Shown here piece by piece: positions 10,901 to 21,699 of a DNA stretch of 64,000 bases. Both the position numbers and the translations under genes were made by a program. Each line of letters opens with the position of its first letter. Positions within the stretch are counted from its first letter, which is position 1. The notes beneath the pieces were generated by a model. The model was not told where the DNA came from. It saw nothing but the letters and a program-made list of their open reading frames with translations, and did not search any database. Origin of the DNA: Pictodentalium vernedei (taxonomy: Eukaryota > Mollusca > Scaphopoda > Dentaliida > Dentaliidae); contig CM062294.1 in the NCBI GenBank assembly GCA_031216915.1, positions 32,937,128-33,001,127 of the forward strand, written 5' to 3'.

Positions 10901-11784
10901 CTTTTGATATTTGGTATGCAACATTGTGGGGTGGATCTGATTCAAGTTTGTTCAAATCAGCCCCCTGGGTTTATATTTGGGCTCAGTATAGGAGCCCAAA
11001 TTTGAACTTAGTGCATTTCAGGCAAATTTCTTTGAAAATCTTCTTCTCAAGATCCAGCAGGCAGAATCTTCTGATATTGGGTATGCACCATGCTTAGGGG
11101 GGTGAGATTCAAGTTTGTTCAAGCCAAGTCCCTGGGTTCATATTTGGGCTCACTGTGGTAGCCCGAATTATAACTTAGTTCAAAATGAGGAATTTTCTTT
11201 AAAAATCTTCTTCAGATCCAGCAGTCGGAATGTTTTGATATTTGGTATGCAGCATCCTTAGGGGGTGAGATTCAAGTTTGTTCAAGCCATGTCCCTAGGT
11301 CCATATTTGGACTCACTGTGGGAGCTCGAATTATAACTTAGTTCAAAATGAGGACTTTTCTTTAAAAATCTTCTTCAGCCATGTCCCTAGGTCCATATTA
11401 GGACTCACTGTGGGAGCTCGAATTGTAACATAGTTCAAAATGAAGACTTTTCTTTAAAAATCTTCTTCTTCAGATCCAGCAGTTGGAATGTTTTGATATT
11501 TGGTGTGCAGCATCCTTAGGGGGGTGAGATTCAAGTTTGTTAAAGCCAAGTCCCTGGGTTCATATATGGGCTCCCTGTGGGAGCCTGAATTATAACTTAG
11601 TTCAATATGAGGAATATTCTTGAAAAATCTTTTTTTTTAGATCCACTGGTCAGAATCTTTGGATATTTGGTATAAGCTTTTCTTAGGAGGAGCAGATGCA
11701 ACTTGTTGAAATCAATTCTCTGGGTTGATATAAATTTAGGCTACCATGTCAGGTGAGCGCCCTCAGGCCCCTTGGGGCCTCTTG
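7966..11784 (+). mobile_element. Helentron-like element, family B, copy 1
   Basis: The 5' hairpin is AGCTCACCTGAGC, loop GAA, then its imperfect complement, followed by TTTACTAATCACC and a GTCCGTCGTCC microsatellite. The 3' end has TCAGGTGAGC (inverted copy of the 5' start), then the palindrome AGGCCCCTTGGGGCCT and CTTG. Most of the length is a tandem core. No transposase or helicase coding is seen; the element is non-autonomous. Confidence 0.75.
8690..11740 (+). repeat. 167-bp tandem core of family B copy 1
   Basis: The anchor GATATTTGGTATGCAACATT recurs at 8737, 8904, 9071 and 9238, a unit of 167 bp. About 15 well-conserved units run to about 11080, followed by several more diverged, partly truncated ones. 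Each unit has a small inverted repeat around GGGCTC...GAGCCC. Several ORFs of 80-160 codons across it are by-products. Confidence 0.88.
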
Positions 11785-12482
11785 TTTATTTTTAGCTTGT
11801 CTTGATAAAGTCAAGGTAAGCTATTGCCATCACGCATGGAGAAGTCTGTGAGTCTGCCAGTCTGTTCACACATTTTCTTTGGCACAGGCTACATTCACCC
11901 CGTAGTTCTTGTCCGATCATCACAAAATTTCATCTGTAGGTTCGAGGTCGTGTCTGGATGAGAATGTCCCCTTTTGGTCATGATTGGTCAACCGTGATAG
12001 CTGCAATAGCCTCTAACCTGAAAATTTCTAGCACAGTCTACAGGTTGTATTTATGAAGGGATATCATTGTAACTTGGTAGGATGACTCTGTATAATGTCT
12101 AGATGAGAACATGCCATTTTGGTTGCGATCGTCAACTGTCATGACTGCGAGAGCCCAAAACCCCAAAAACCTTTAGAGCAGTCTACAGGTCATATTTATG
12201 AAGGGATCTTATTGTAACTTGGTAGGATGACTCTGTATAATGTCTAGATGAGAATGTGGTATTTTGGCTGTAATTGGTCAACTTTGACAGCTGCACAGGC
12301 ACATGACCCAGATTTGTTTAGCATGGTCTGCAGTTCATAATTATGAGGCATTTTCATTGTAACTTGGTTGTATAACTTGGTATGATGTCTAGATGAGACT
12401 GTCATATTTTGGTCATGATTAGTCAGTTGGTACCGCTGCCTGGTCACTTGACCTAGATTTCTTCAGCACTGCTTACAGGTTG

Positions 12483-12576
12483 TTTCTTATCAACCTACCT
12501 ACAATTGTTTACTACAGGCTTGCACTACAGTGGAAGTCCCTAACTCGGATAATATATTCTCTATTTTTGTCTTTCC
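12483..12576 (+). repeat. DIRS left inverted terminal repeat
   Basis: From TTTCTTATCAACC through ACAATTGTTTACTACAGG and TTGCACTACAGTGGAAG to TTTGTCTTTCC. The right repeat is its reverse complement with small differences, including ATTATACCTACC for ATCAACCTACC at the tip. Confidence 0.88.
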
Positions 12577-13852
12577 AAGTGGAGTTTTGGAGGATCGTGA
12601 CCCTTCGCTGGTTAAGAGGGTCAGAGGTGAAGCCACTTTGCCGATTCATTCCCATGACGAATCGGCCTGTACGGGTAGTGAGCTTAGGGAGGCCCTCTCC
12701 TTACTCACTCAGGTTCTGTCCAAGAGCCTTCCCGTTGCTTCCAGCAAGGCATCGAGTGGTTTCCAGGTGCCCCCTATGGCGCTGCCTCCCGGGATTGGAA
12801 ACAGGCGGCTTTCTGATCCACCTGGTGTTCATACACCATGGGAAGCGCCGGCTGGTTTGCCCATGACTCAGGGGAGGAGTCAGACATGCTTGATGTCGAG
12901 AGCCAGCAGTCTTCAGACTTGTGGGCAGCTCTTGACTTTGGGTTCCTTCCGGATCTCAAACCGGCATCAGCAGCCGACAGTGTCAGCCAGGCCGCGATCA
13001 TCGGTTGCGCTTACAGCCTATGGAGCAACCTGCTTCTGGGCGTCTTCGATCATGCCAGTCAGTACAGGTGGTTAAAGCATTTTCAGCTTTGGACTCTAAG
13101 CTGAGTTCCAAGGCTATGAAGGCTCCATTCTTCACCAGGATTGACACCTTTTTGCCTCCGGTTCATTATTGTTACTGCGATTCCGCCAATCTGTCAGTCT
13201 GCCAGATTTTGACAATTTTGGATCCACACTCCAATTCCCTCGGGCTTCCAAGCCCAAGTCTGCCGTCATTCCTATGATGACTCTGTAGTCCACGTTGGGC
13301 TTATCGAGAGAGTTGCTGGGTATGCTTTCTCTCTCAGATCACATCGTCTCTGCTTTAGCTGCTTATCTGCCTTCAGATAAGTTTGACGATGTATATGCTC
13401 CTTTGTATGTGCTGTCCAAGGCGATCATGCATCTTACTCACACGCATACCTGTAACACGGCTAATTTGGAATTAGTTCGAAGGGACTCTGTGCTGGACAC
13501 AGACCGATCCCTTCCTGAGGAGCAGTGCGCTGCTCTTCGATCTGCTTCTTTGGCAGGTCCGCAACTTTTCCATGGTTCCGTGTCAATGATCCAGGTTGAC
13601 GTCCTACGTCATTCCGAAGATCAGCTGCTGTTTCGTCAGCTTGATCAGCCTTCTAGGGGAGGCAGGGGCCGTTCCAAGCCTAACAAGTTCTGCTTCCTCT
13701 GTGAAGCAAAAGGCTGATCCTTCTGCCACTGCTTCTACTTCTTACTCAAGGCGTAAGGGTAAGCGTTGGCAGACTAGAGGGAAGTCTCAGGATTCTTTAT
13801 ATAGTAGAGGAGGTGGTTTCTCATCTCGCGGGCCTCGTCGGGGCTCAAAATG
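12530..13852 (+). pseudogene. DIRS Gag-like region, frameshifted
   Basis: Open stretches in different frames tile this region: 12530-13075, 12838-13104, 13295-13717 and 13596-13853. The 13295 stretch has hydrophobic-helical text such as LSDHIVSALAAYLPS and VYAPLYVLSKAIMHL. The 13596 stretch ends in a basic Gly/Arg/Ser tail (SRRKGKRWQTRGKSQ...), as in nucleic-acid-binding Gag tails. At least two frame changes are needed. Assignment rests on position upstream of RT and the basic tail; no zinc knuckle is visible. Confidence 0.5.
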
Positions 13853-14630
13853 AAGGTCCTCACCTCGATTTGTCCCAGGTTGGAGGAAGGATAGCAGAGT
13901 TCGCAGACCGTTGGGCCACCATCACATCCGATCCTTGGGTGTTAGATTTTGTTCGGTCCGGGCTGCGAATATCCTTCCAGAGGCACCCCACTCTGTCCAG
14001 AGTGCCTCTTCCAACCACAGTTCCTTCAGACGTTTTACATCGGGAACTTTTGTCCACGGAGATAGACAATCTCCTGGCCAAGGGGGCGATTGAGGTCGTC
14101 AAGAACATTCAGTCAGTGGGGTTATAGTCCCGCCTGTTCTTTGTGCCGAAGAAGGATGGCCGACTCTGACCGGTTATCAATCTGAGTATCCTGAACCAGT
14201 CTATCATTGCTCCCAAGTTCAGCATGGAGACTTTCAGAACCGTCCACCGTTCAAGTCACCAGGGAGAATTTGCTTCCAGCATCGACCTGCGAGATGCTTA
14301 CTTTCACGTTCCAATTCATCGGGCATCATGGAAGTATATCAGGTTTGCTTTTCTGGGGCGAGTTTACCTGTTCAAGGCCAATGCCTTTCGGCATCAACCT
14401 GGCTCCTTGGGCCTTCACCAGACTGATGTCGCATGTGATAGCTTTCCATCGCACACAGTCCAGGGTGACTACTTTGGCATATCTGGACGATATTCTCCAG
14501 AGGCATTCCAATGCTGCCTTACTGGAGTTGGATGTCGCCACTCTGTTGAGCTTGCTCACGTCTCTAGGATTCAGAGTCAACGAGGAGAAGTCGGACCTGG
14601 TCCCTTCTCAAGTCGTTTTGTCATCTGGGG
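13813..14630 (+). pseudogene. DIRS reverse transcriptase domain, broken
   Basis: RT motifs are present across frames: LFFVPKKDG and PVINLSILN (about 14134-14200), SSIDLRDAYFHVPIH (about 14276-14320), PMPFGINLAPWAFTRLM, and the catalytic YLDD at 14480-14491 followed by LGFRVNEEKSDLVPSQ. The last motif is typical of DIRS and Ngaro RTs. Breaks: TAG at 14125-14127, TGA at 14167-14169 where Arg is usual (CGA to TGA), an extra C near 14385 shifting frame 1 to 2, and another shift near 14625. Catalytic residues remain, but no functional protein can be read. Confidence 0.88.
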
Positions 14631-15842
14631 ATGGCCTTCCGCTCCCAATTCAGTTCAGTGGCAGTTTTCCAGGCCAAGACTGTGATTATCTCAGCTTTTG
14701 TTCTGACTCTGTCCCAGTCCACATCCACGATGGCACGGAGTATTCTCCGCCTGATCGGTCTCTGTGGTTCGGTGACGGATCTCATTCCTCTTGGTCGGCT
14801 GCGTGTCAGACCTCTCCAACACTTTCTGCTCAGTCGTTGGAGGCCGAATGTCGATTCTTTGGATCTGGTGTTTCCAGAATCTCTTTATCCTCACCTTCTC
14901 CCCTGGACAGATGTTCAGTGGCTTACGCAGGGTGTTCCGTTGGACTTACCCATGTCCGATCGCATTCTGATGGCGGATGCCAGCGATCTCGGATGGGGTG
15001 CAATGTTGGATCCGCTAGGTCTTTCCCTTCACGGGATGTGGGACCAGGATAAGGCAGTTCTGAAACTCAGAAGAGGGCTTTTTGCTCTTCTTTTGAGTTT
15101 CAGGCAGTGGATCCCTCACCTGTCGAATCGCCAGGTCCTTCTGTTGTCCGACAATTCGACAGTGGTTGCTTACATTCGGAACCAGGGTGGCACGCACTCG
15201 GTTCCAATGTACGAATTGGCTCGGGATCTTCTACTGCTAACTCAGGATGTCCACGCCGGGGTGGTTGTTCGTCACATTCCCGATCGTTTGAACGTCCTAG
15301 CCGACTCCCTGTCCCGACAAGGCAGGGTCATTTCAACAGAGTGGATGCTCCACAGTGCAGTGTTCCAGTCTCTTTGCGATCTCTGGGGTTGTCCCCACAT
15401 CGATCTCTTTGCGACTCATTGGAACCATCAGGTGGACACATTCGTGTCCCCGTGTCCAGATCCTCTGGCTTTTGCCATGGACGCTCTGTCACTCGATTGG
15501 GACAGTCTAGTTGGTTACGCCTTCCCGCCGGTTCCGATTCTGCCTCAGGTTCTAGCCAAAATTCGAACCTGCAGTTGTCGAATCATTCTGATCGCTCCTC
15601 TGTCACCTCAGCGGGTGTGGATCAATCAGCTCCGCTCGCTGATGGTGGCAGTGGCGGTTCCGGCACATCTCCCTCTACGTCACAACCTTCTTTGCCAAGG
15701 TCACCCGAGGAGGTTTCACATCGACCCGACTTCATTGTACCTTCACGCATATCTTTTGTCAGGTCCTGTCTCCTCCGTAGAGGTTTTTCGAGACGAGCAG
15801 TGGTGTGCATTTCTTCTTCAAGGAGGCACTCCACTGGTTTAG
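14631..15842 (+). pseudogene. DIRS RNase H and methyltransferase-like region
   Basis: A 403-codon open frame continuing the RT in frame 3. RNase H residues: ILMADASDLGWGAML (first Asp), LLSDNSTVVAYIRNQGG (second Asp) and RHIPDRLNVLADSLSR (last Asp); the usual Glu appears replaced in KLRRGLFALL. Downstream, HIDLFATHWN, DALSLDWDSLVGYAFPP and ILIAPLSPQRVW match the block that follows RNase H in DIRS elements, where a Dam-like methyltransferase domain has been proposed. That identity is by position and gestalt. This segment itself is uninterrupted; it is classed as a pseudogene because the upstream RT is broken. Confidence 0.75.
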
Positions 15843-15874
15843 CTGACGCAGCTAAGTGGAAGGTCTTCTGTTGA

Positions 15875-16816
15875 TGGTGTGCTGATCACTCTGTTGATTA
15901 TGCCAATCCTTTGATTTCACAGATTGCAGACTTTCTGGTTTATCTGTTTGATTCTCGGGGTCTCCAGCCTTTTACCATTAAGGGTTACAGGTCCATGCTG
16001 TCAGAAACCTTTTCTTATGTGGGGAAGCGTCGTATCAGCACTAATCCTTACCTCTCCATTCTTGTTAGGCACTTTTCTTTGAAAAGGCCGTGGACTTTGC
16101 AGCTTACCCCACGATGGAATCTTTCGTGGGTGCTGTTTTGCTTGGGGGAGGGGGGGGGGGGGGCGCTGTTCAAACCGTTATCCCAGGTGGATATGCATTT
16201 TCTCACATATAAGACGGCTTTTCTGATGGCTTTTGCTTCTGCCAGACAGGTTAGTGAGCTTCATGCCCTCTCGGTTGACCCGGCCTTTTTTAGGAGCTCT
16301 CCCAACAGTGTTACTTTTACCACTGATTGCTCTTTCCTGGCCAAGAATCAGATACCAGATACTACTCCTCCTCCTATCTGTGTCAGGGCTCTTCCTTCTG
16401 TTGAGGGTAATCACCCTTTACTCTGTCCGGTCCGTGCTATTCGCATTTATCTCAATCGGACACAATTCATACGTAAAGGCAGGAAACGTTTTTTTCTGTC
16501 TCTTATTCCTGGCCGACAGATCTCTCCTCAATCCATTTCTCGATGGATTTGTCTTGGTATTCATATGGCTTACGCTCATTTAGCAGCTGGCAATTGTATT
16601 ACCAATCGTATTTCTTCCCACAAGGTACGTGCATTGTCTACCTCTTGGGCTTACTCTAACTCCATCAAGTTGTCGGATGTTATGCAGGCAGCCTACTGGA
16701 GAAATGCCTCTATTTTCTCCACCTTCTATCTGTGTCAGTTGCAGGAGCAGACGGAGGACCTTTTTGCATTGGGTCCTCTTTCTTCTGCTCAGGCTGTTGT
16801 CGGCCCTAGCCATTAG
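15875..16816 (+). pseudogene. DIRS tyrosine recombinase
   Basis: The frame has an N-terminal SAM-like part (ISQIADFLVYLFDSRGL, TIKGYRSMLSETF) and a catalytic part: first Arg in FASARQVSELHAL, His-x-x-Arg in SSHKVRALSTSWA, and a W/Y block AYWRNASIFSTFYL containing the nucleophilic Tyr. These fit the R-H-R-Y set of tyrosine recombinases. A TGA at 15872-15874 separates it from an open stretch upstream in the same frame, so the original start probably lay further 5', overlapping the RNase H frame. A poly-G run at about 16146-16163 (glycine-rich insertion) is a likely error or slippage site. The first in-frame ATG is 15911. Confidence 0.88.
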
Positions 16817-17032
16817 GCTTCTTGAAGGTCAGTTTCAGCTCTGTGCTGTTACTGCCTTTTTCTCTCTGTGTGTCACACAGACCCATATGCCTCATCTCTC
16901 ATTGTCTTTACTAATGATTGTGATGCTATGGTTGATAAGCCTTGGGACCTCTTTCATCTGTTCACGGTTCCAGTGCACTTGGGTTATGTGTGGGTTGGTT
17001 ATGCGATGCCCTCCAGCCTATTGTCTATTCAG

Positions 17033-17121
17033 CCTGTAGTAAACAATTGTAGGTAGGTTGATAAGAAATTTAAATTTTATAGTAAATTTCCTTTCTTATT
17101 ATACCTACCACAATTGTTTAC
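17033..17121 (+). repeat. DIRS internal complementary region
   Basis: The left half (CCTGTAGTAAACAATTGTAG...ATAAGAAA) is the exact reverse complement of the element's left tip; the right half (AAATTTAAATTTTATAG...GTTTAC) is the reverse complement of its right tip. The halves share AAA (17066-17068), matching the single TTT that would lie at the junction of a circular form. This region is known in DIRS elements and is thought to template completion of the termini. Confidence 0.9.
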
Positions 17122-17366
17122 ATGGAAGCCCTCCCATCTTCTTATACGGGTAAGAATCCTTCCTCCCCGCTGATCACATAACTCTAACATTGGCGGATTC
17201 AAAAAGAATGAGTCATTAGTGATGCATATGCGCACTGGCAACGGAAATCGTGGAATTGTACTTGGAAGAGAGTGTTCCCTACTGGGTCTGCGCCGGTTGC
17301 ACTCAACCCAGTTTTGGCTTATTTTTTCTTGGTGCTTTTGCACCACTTTTCTTTCCCAAATTGCTT

Positions 17367-17487
17367 GGGAAAGACAAAAATAGAGAGTATATTATCCGAG
17401 TTAGGGACTTCCGCTGTAGTGCAAGCTTGTAGTAAACAATTGTGGTAGGTATAATAAGAAAGGAAATTTACTATAAAATTTAAATTT
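17367..17487 (+). repeat. DIRS right inverted terminal repeat
   Basis: From GGGAAAGACAAAAATAGAGAG to AAATTTAAATTT. It is the inverted counterpart of 12483-12576, with an extra 26 or so bases at the tip (AAGGAAATTTACTATAAAATT). Confidence 0.88.
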
Positions 17488-17928
17488 TTATGAAGGGATT
17501 TCATTATAACTTGGTAGGATAACTTGGTATGATATTTAGATGAGACTCTCCTATTTTTGTCATGATTGGTCAACCGTGACTGCCTAACAGTCACATGACC
17601 TAGATTCCTTTCACAAAGAGTTATATTTATGAAGGGATTTTATTGTAACTTGGTAAGATGACTCATTTTTGGAATAATTTTACTGTAACTTGTTAACTTT
17701 GATTGATATATATTAACTGTTAGGGCCACATCAACCCAGGCCTTAATTCTTTACTACAGTCCACACTCAAATTATTCTTATTGAAAACATAGCATGCAGG
17801 GAACAGAAATTAACATATTCTCAATGATCACAATTCTTGTCTTATTTAATAATCCTTTCAAAAACGTTGAACGTTATCCTTTTCATCAAACACAACACAC
17901 AGTCAAGTTAATCTACAGTGTCACTGAT

Positions 17929-17959
<31 letters not shown>

Positions 17960-17962
17960 TTT

Positions 17963-18320
17963 GGGGGCGCGGTGGCTCAGTAGGTAGAGGTGCAGGCTGC
18001 AAGCCGAGAGGTCCTCGGTTTGAATCCCACCTGCGGCAACCGTGTTGTGTCCTTGGGCAAGACACTTCACCCCCATTGCCCATGTGGGGGCACGATGACG
18101 CCGTGTACTAAGGCGTACTGCACGTCGATGGTACGCCTGTCTTCAACCAATCTAACCCCGCCTGTGCTGCAGTGTGGAGTTACGATGTTGGGGAGCTGGC
18201 AGCTGCTCGTCGTTGCTCGGTGGTTCTCTCCGGGTACTCCGGCTTCCCCCAACGGTAAAACTGTCACGGTCATGATTAGCCATTGTGCATAAATATGTGA
18301 CCTTAAACATAAATAAATTG
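17963..18320 (+). mobile_element. tRNA-headed SINE with full head
   Basis: The head has an RNA polymerase III A box (GTGGCTCAGTAGG) and B box (GGTTTGAATCC). The body has TTGTGTCCTTGGGCAAGACAC, a domain repeated in every SINE of this window, and CGGTGGTTCTCTCCGGG. The tail has GATTAGCCATTGTGCATAA and TGTGACCTTAAACA with AAAT repeats. Preceded by a TTTA tract at 17926-17962. Confidence 0.88.
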
Positions 18321-18352
18321 TTTATTTATTTATTTATTTTATTTATTTATTA

Positions 18353-18693
18353 GGGAGCACAATGGGTCAGTTGTTACTGCATTGAACTTCACACTGAGAG
18401 GTTCATGGTTCGATACCAGCCAGCGGTAATTGCATTGTGTCCTTGGACAAGGAACTTAATCATGATTGGCCATGTGGGGGGCACAGTGGTGGTGTGTACT
18501 AAGGCACCGCAGCACCTGTCTTCAACCAGTGCTAACCCTGCTTGTGTGGAGTTAGTACGTTGGACAGGCTGGTAGTTACTCACCATTGCTCAATTGTTCT
18601 CCCTGGGTACTCAGGATTCCCCCACTTGTAAAACTGTCTGACACAAGGTAACCCTGGCTGTCAAAAGTGTCATTAAACTCCAATAAATAAATA
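18353..18693 (+). mobile_element. tRNA-headed SINE, second tail type
   Basis: Divergent head (GGGAGCACAATGGGTCAG, B-box-like GGTTCGATACC), body with TTGTGTCCTTGGACAAGGAAC, and a different tail: ACACAAGGTAACCCTGGCTG and GTGTCATTAAACTCCAATAA. The second tail also occurs at 42130-42474, 57790-57862 and 61318-61385. Confidence 0.8.
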
Positions 18694-18756
18694 TATTTTA
18701 TTCATTTATTTAAGGGTTAGGGTAGAATTGTGTGGAGGTAGTTGGGGGTTGCTGGC

Positions 18757-19128
18757 GGGGCACGGTGGCTCAGTAGGTAGAGGTGGAGGCTGCAAGCCGA
18801 GAGGTTCTTGGTTCGAATCCCACCTGCGGCAATCACGTTGTGTCCTTGGGCAAGACACTCCACCCCCCCCCCCCCCCCCCCATATTGCCCATGTGGGGGC
18901 ATGGTGACTCTGTGCGCTGAGGCGTACTGCACATCAACGGTGCACATGTCTTCAACCAATGCTAACCCTCCTTGTGTGGAGTTCGTACGTTGGGGAGCTG
19001 ACAGCTGCTCACCGTTGCTCGGTGGTTCTCTACGGGTACTTCAGCTTCCTCCACCCATAAAACTGTTGTGGTCATGATTAGCCATTGTGCAGAAATATGT
19101 GACCTTAAACACCAATAAATAATAATAC
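18757..19128 (+). mobile_element. tRNA-headed SINE
   Basis: A box GTGGCTCAGTAGG and B box GGTTCGAATCC are intact. The body domain TGTGTCCTTGGGCAAGACAC is followed by a run of about 18 C. The tail is GATTAGCCATTGTGCAGAAA and GTGACCTTAAACACCAATAA. First tail type. Confidence 0.88.
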
Positions 19129-19481
19129 ATAGCATTGGCTGCCTCTGTTGTTGGAAATTTGATGGAAAACAAGACTTTTCATTATAAATATCTCTTTCAT
19201 ATAATAATATAATGATATAAATACCCTGGAACCCAAAATATCTATGCAGTACACAGTTTCACTGGCCTCTCAAAGCCCATGATCTCTTAAGGAAGGTGTT
19301 ATTGTACTGTATACTGTTCGAATTGCAAACTGTTTCAAATGTGGGACCCACAATGATGCCTCCAATCACTTTGCAACTGGTAACTCATTGTAGTGCTGTA
19401 ACTTGACGTGAAATCAGCTGTCTCGCTCACGATAAGTGCTTGAAACTTTGAGGCAGAAAAAAGAAATTTGAAAACATTTTT
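19129..19481. other. unassigned AT-rich sequence
   Basis: Nothing recognised between the SINE and the next Helentron-like element. Confidence 0.5.
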
Positions 19482-20954
19482 AGCTCAACTTTGGCGAAAC
19501 CAAATTTGAGCTTATGCCATGGCCAATCATCCGTCTGTCCATCTGTCTGTCAACAATTCAGTACGGCTCAGGTTAGAAGCCGTATTTATGAACCAATCTT
19601 TACGAAACTTCTTGGGTACCTTTGTTATGACTGTGGGACGAGAACGAGTGTTTTGGGGTCTGATCCAAAATTCAAGTTGGCTGCTGGCAGCCATTTTGTA
19701 CAAAATTAGGTGCAATCAGATTTTTGCGCAGAACTTCCATATGAAAGCGCTGATTTGAATAATTTTTTGTGTGAATGTTTAGTACCATGGTATACATCAC
19801 ATATAATACAGGTTTTTTTCTTGTGCAGAAATTATGCAATTTAGATGAACTTTGATTTTTTCAGTGCTTCTTACACACAGTAAGTACACATGTCAATACA
19901 GCTTGGGCTAGAGTCTGTATTTATGAACCGATCTTCACGAAACGTCTTGGGTACCTTTGTTATCACCTTGGGACGAGAACGAGTGTTTCTGGGTGCGGTC
20001 CAAAATTCAAGATGGCTGCCAGAGGCAGTTTGTACCGAAAATAGGTCTGATCAGTTTTTTGAACACAACTTCTATATGGCTCAGGGTAGAGGCCGTATTT
20101 ATGAACCCATCTTTACGAAACTTCTTGGGTACCTTTGTTATCACTGTGGGATGAGAACGAGTGTTTTTGGGTGTGGTCTGAAATTCAAGATGGCCACCAG
20201 CAGCCATTTTGTACCAAAATTAGTGCAATCAGTCTTTTGTACAGAACTTCTGTATGTAAGTTCTGATTGGAATAAATTTTTGTATGAATGTTTACTAACA
20301 TGGAATACATCACATATAGTACAGGTTTTTTTCTCGTGCAGTAATTATACAAATTAGATGAACTTGGATTTATTCAGTGCTACTTGTACACTTTAAGTGC
20401 ACATGTCAATATGGCTTGGGCTAGAGGCTATATTTATCAACCGATCTTCAGGAAACTTCTTGGGTACCTTGGGACGTGAACGAGTGTTTCTGGGTGCGGT
20501 CAAAAATGCAAGATGGCTGCCAGTGGCCATTTTGTACCTAAATTAGGTCCAATCAGTTTTTTGTCACAACTTCTATACAGCTCGTATTTATGAACTGATC
20601 TTCACAAAACTTCTTGGGTACCTTTGTTTTCACCTTGGGACAAGAATGAGTGTGTTTTGGAGTGCCTTTGTTATCACTGTGCTATGAGAACAAATATTTT
20701 GGGGTTCAGTCTGACCCACTCTGGGACTCAAAGATTTCTTTTCTAGTTTAGCATCTGACTGTCACCCACCTTTACAATACTTTACCTATACATTTGTTAC
20801 AGGCTATGGTCAGTATTTATGTACAGACCGTTACAATACTTTATATGTACCTTTGTTATCAGGTCATTACCTAGATGTTTGTCATTTCTGTGTCGCTTAA
20901 TATACATGTACATGTCTTAACAAGTTGAGCTACAGTGTCATTGACACTTTCATT
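19482..20954 (+). mobile_element. Helentron-like element, family A, copy 3
   Basis: 5' hairpin AGCTCAACTTTGGCGAAACC (one arm mutated), short CCGTCTGTCC microsatellite, core units of about 336 bp, and 3' AAGTTGAGCT plus GTGTCATTGACAC ending in TTTCATT. Confidence 0.75.
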
Positions 20955-21115
20955 GATTTTGCAGTTTTCGTTTTCAAACTGAAAGTGTATTTGTATGCCC
21001 AAACACGGATTATTCTTGGTCGCATAAGCAGCCAAATCTCAGCCCTTTCCCAATGAAACAATTACATTATTTTACCCAATTGCAACGAGCAAATTCCCAT
21101 TTCTGTTCCTTAGCA

Positions 21116-21544
21116 CAGTGGAAACCTGTTAATTGAATAGCAAGTTTGCCAGTGAAAATTATTCAATTAACAGGAATATTCAGTTAACATGTATTGTGTC
21201 ACTTTCATGTATTCTAGAGATAAACTTTGCATTTATTCTATTATATCTTGTTTGACAGAGCTCCATGAGCTCTGTCAAACAAGATATAAGAGATTAAATG
21301 CCTGCATTGGATGTACTGAGGCCAAATAGGTCTATAAACAAATTAAAACTGGGGAAAGTCAGGGTAATTTCTCGACAGGTTACAAGATTTTTTATTCAAT
21401 TAACAGGAGTTTACTCTATAACCTATTTTCAATTAACAGGACAAATTTGTACTGGAGGTATGGTAAATGGTTTTGTATTGAGAAATTATATTCAATTAAC
21501 AGGGTTATTCAGTTAAGAGATATCGAATTAAGTGGGCTCCATTG
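21116..21544 (+). mobile_element. pogo-type MITE with internal palindrome
   Basis: Left terminus CAGTGGAAACCTGTTAATTG; right terminus GTGGGCTCCATTG followed by TA. The middle holds a 42-bp palindrome around GACAGAGCTCCATGAGCTCT (about 21246-21290). Repeated CAATTAACAGG motifs occur on both sides. Same family as 57988-58990, but without that copy's 600-bp interior. The left TA appears mutated to CA. Confidence 0.65.
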
Positions 21545-21699
21545 TAATAGAGAGTAAAATGATATTTGATCAATTGTGGAGGCTTTTCATCAATAAACAT
21601 GACTCTTTGACAAACGGGAAGTACACTTGATCTAAAGGATCATACCTAATCATACCACATGAAAGTATTCACACAGCTATAAGGTTCACTATAGTATTA

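Larger units (their letters stand above)
12483..17487 (+). mobile_element. DIRS-like tyrosine recombinase retrotransposon, inactivated
   Basis: About 5.0 kb with inverted terminal repeats, an internal complementary region, and Gag-like, RT, RNase H, methyltransferase-like and tyrosine recombinase regions in order on the plus strand. This is the layout of DIRS elements, which replicate through a circular intermediate and integrate with a tyrosine recombinase instead of an integrase. It begins and ends in TTT. The host family D repeat reads continuously across it as ACAGGTTG-TTT-TTATGAAGGG, so there is no target duplication. Several stops and frameshifts make it non-autonomous. Confidence 0.9.
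11794..17929 (+). mobile_element. Helentron-like element, family D, split by a DIRS retrotransposon
   Basis: The 5' end is AGCTTGTCTTGA, loop TAAA, GTCAAGGTAAGCT; then TATTGCCATCACG and a core with units beginning TATTTATGAAGGGAT (near 12050 and 12195, resuming at 17487). The 3' end is about 17902-17929 (TCAAGTTAATCTACAGTGTCACTGA), a degraded form of the family A end. The DIRS element occupies 12483-17487. Confidence 0.65.

Noticed and set aside
12480-13277. Host gene read from overlapping ORFs at 12480-13277
   Set aside because: The region lies inside the DIRS inverted repeats and in the Gag position.
17963-18040. tRNA gene
   Set aside because: A and B boxes are present but no acceptor stem can form; the sequence continues into a SINE body and tail.
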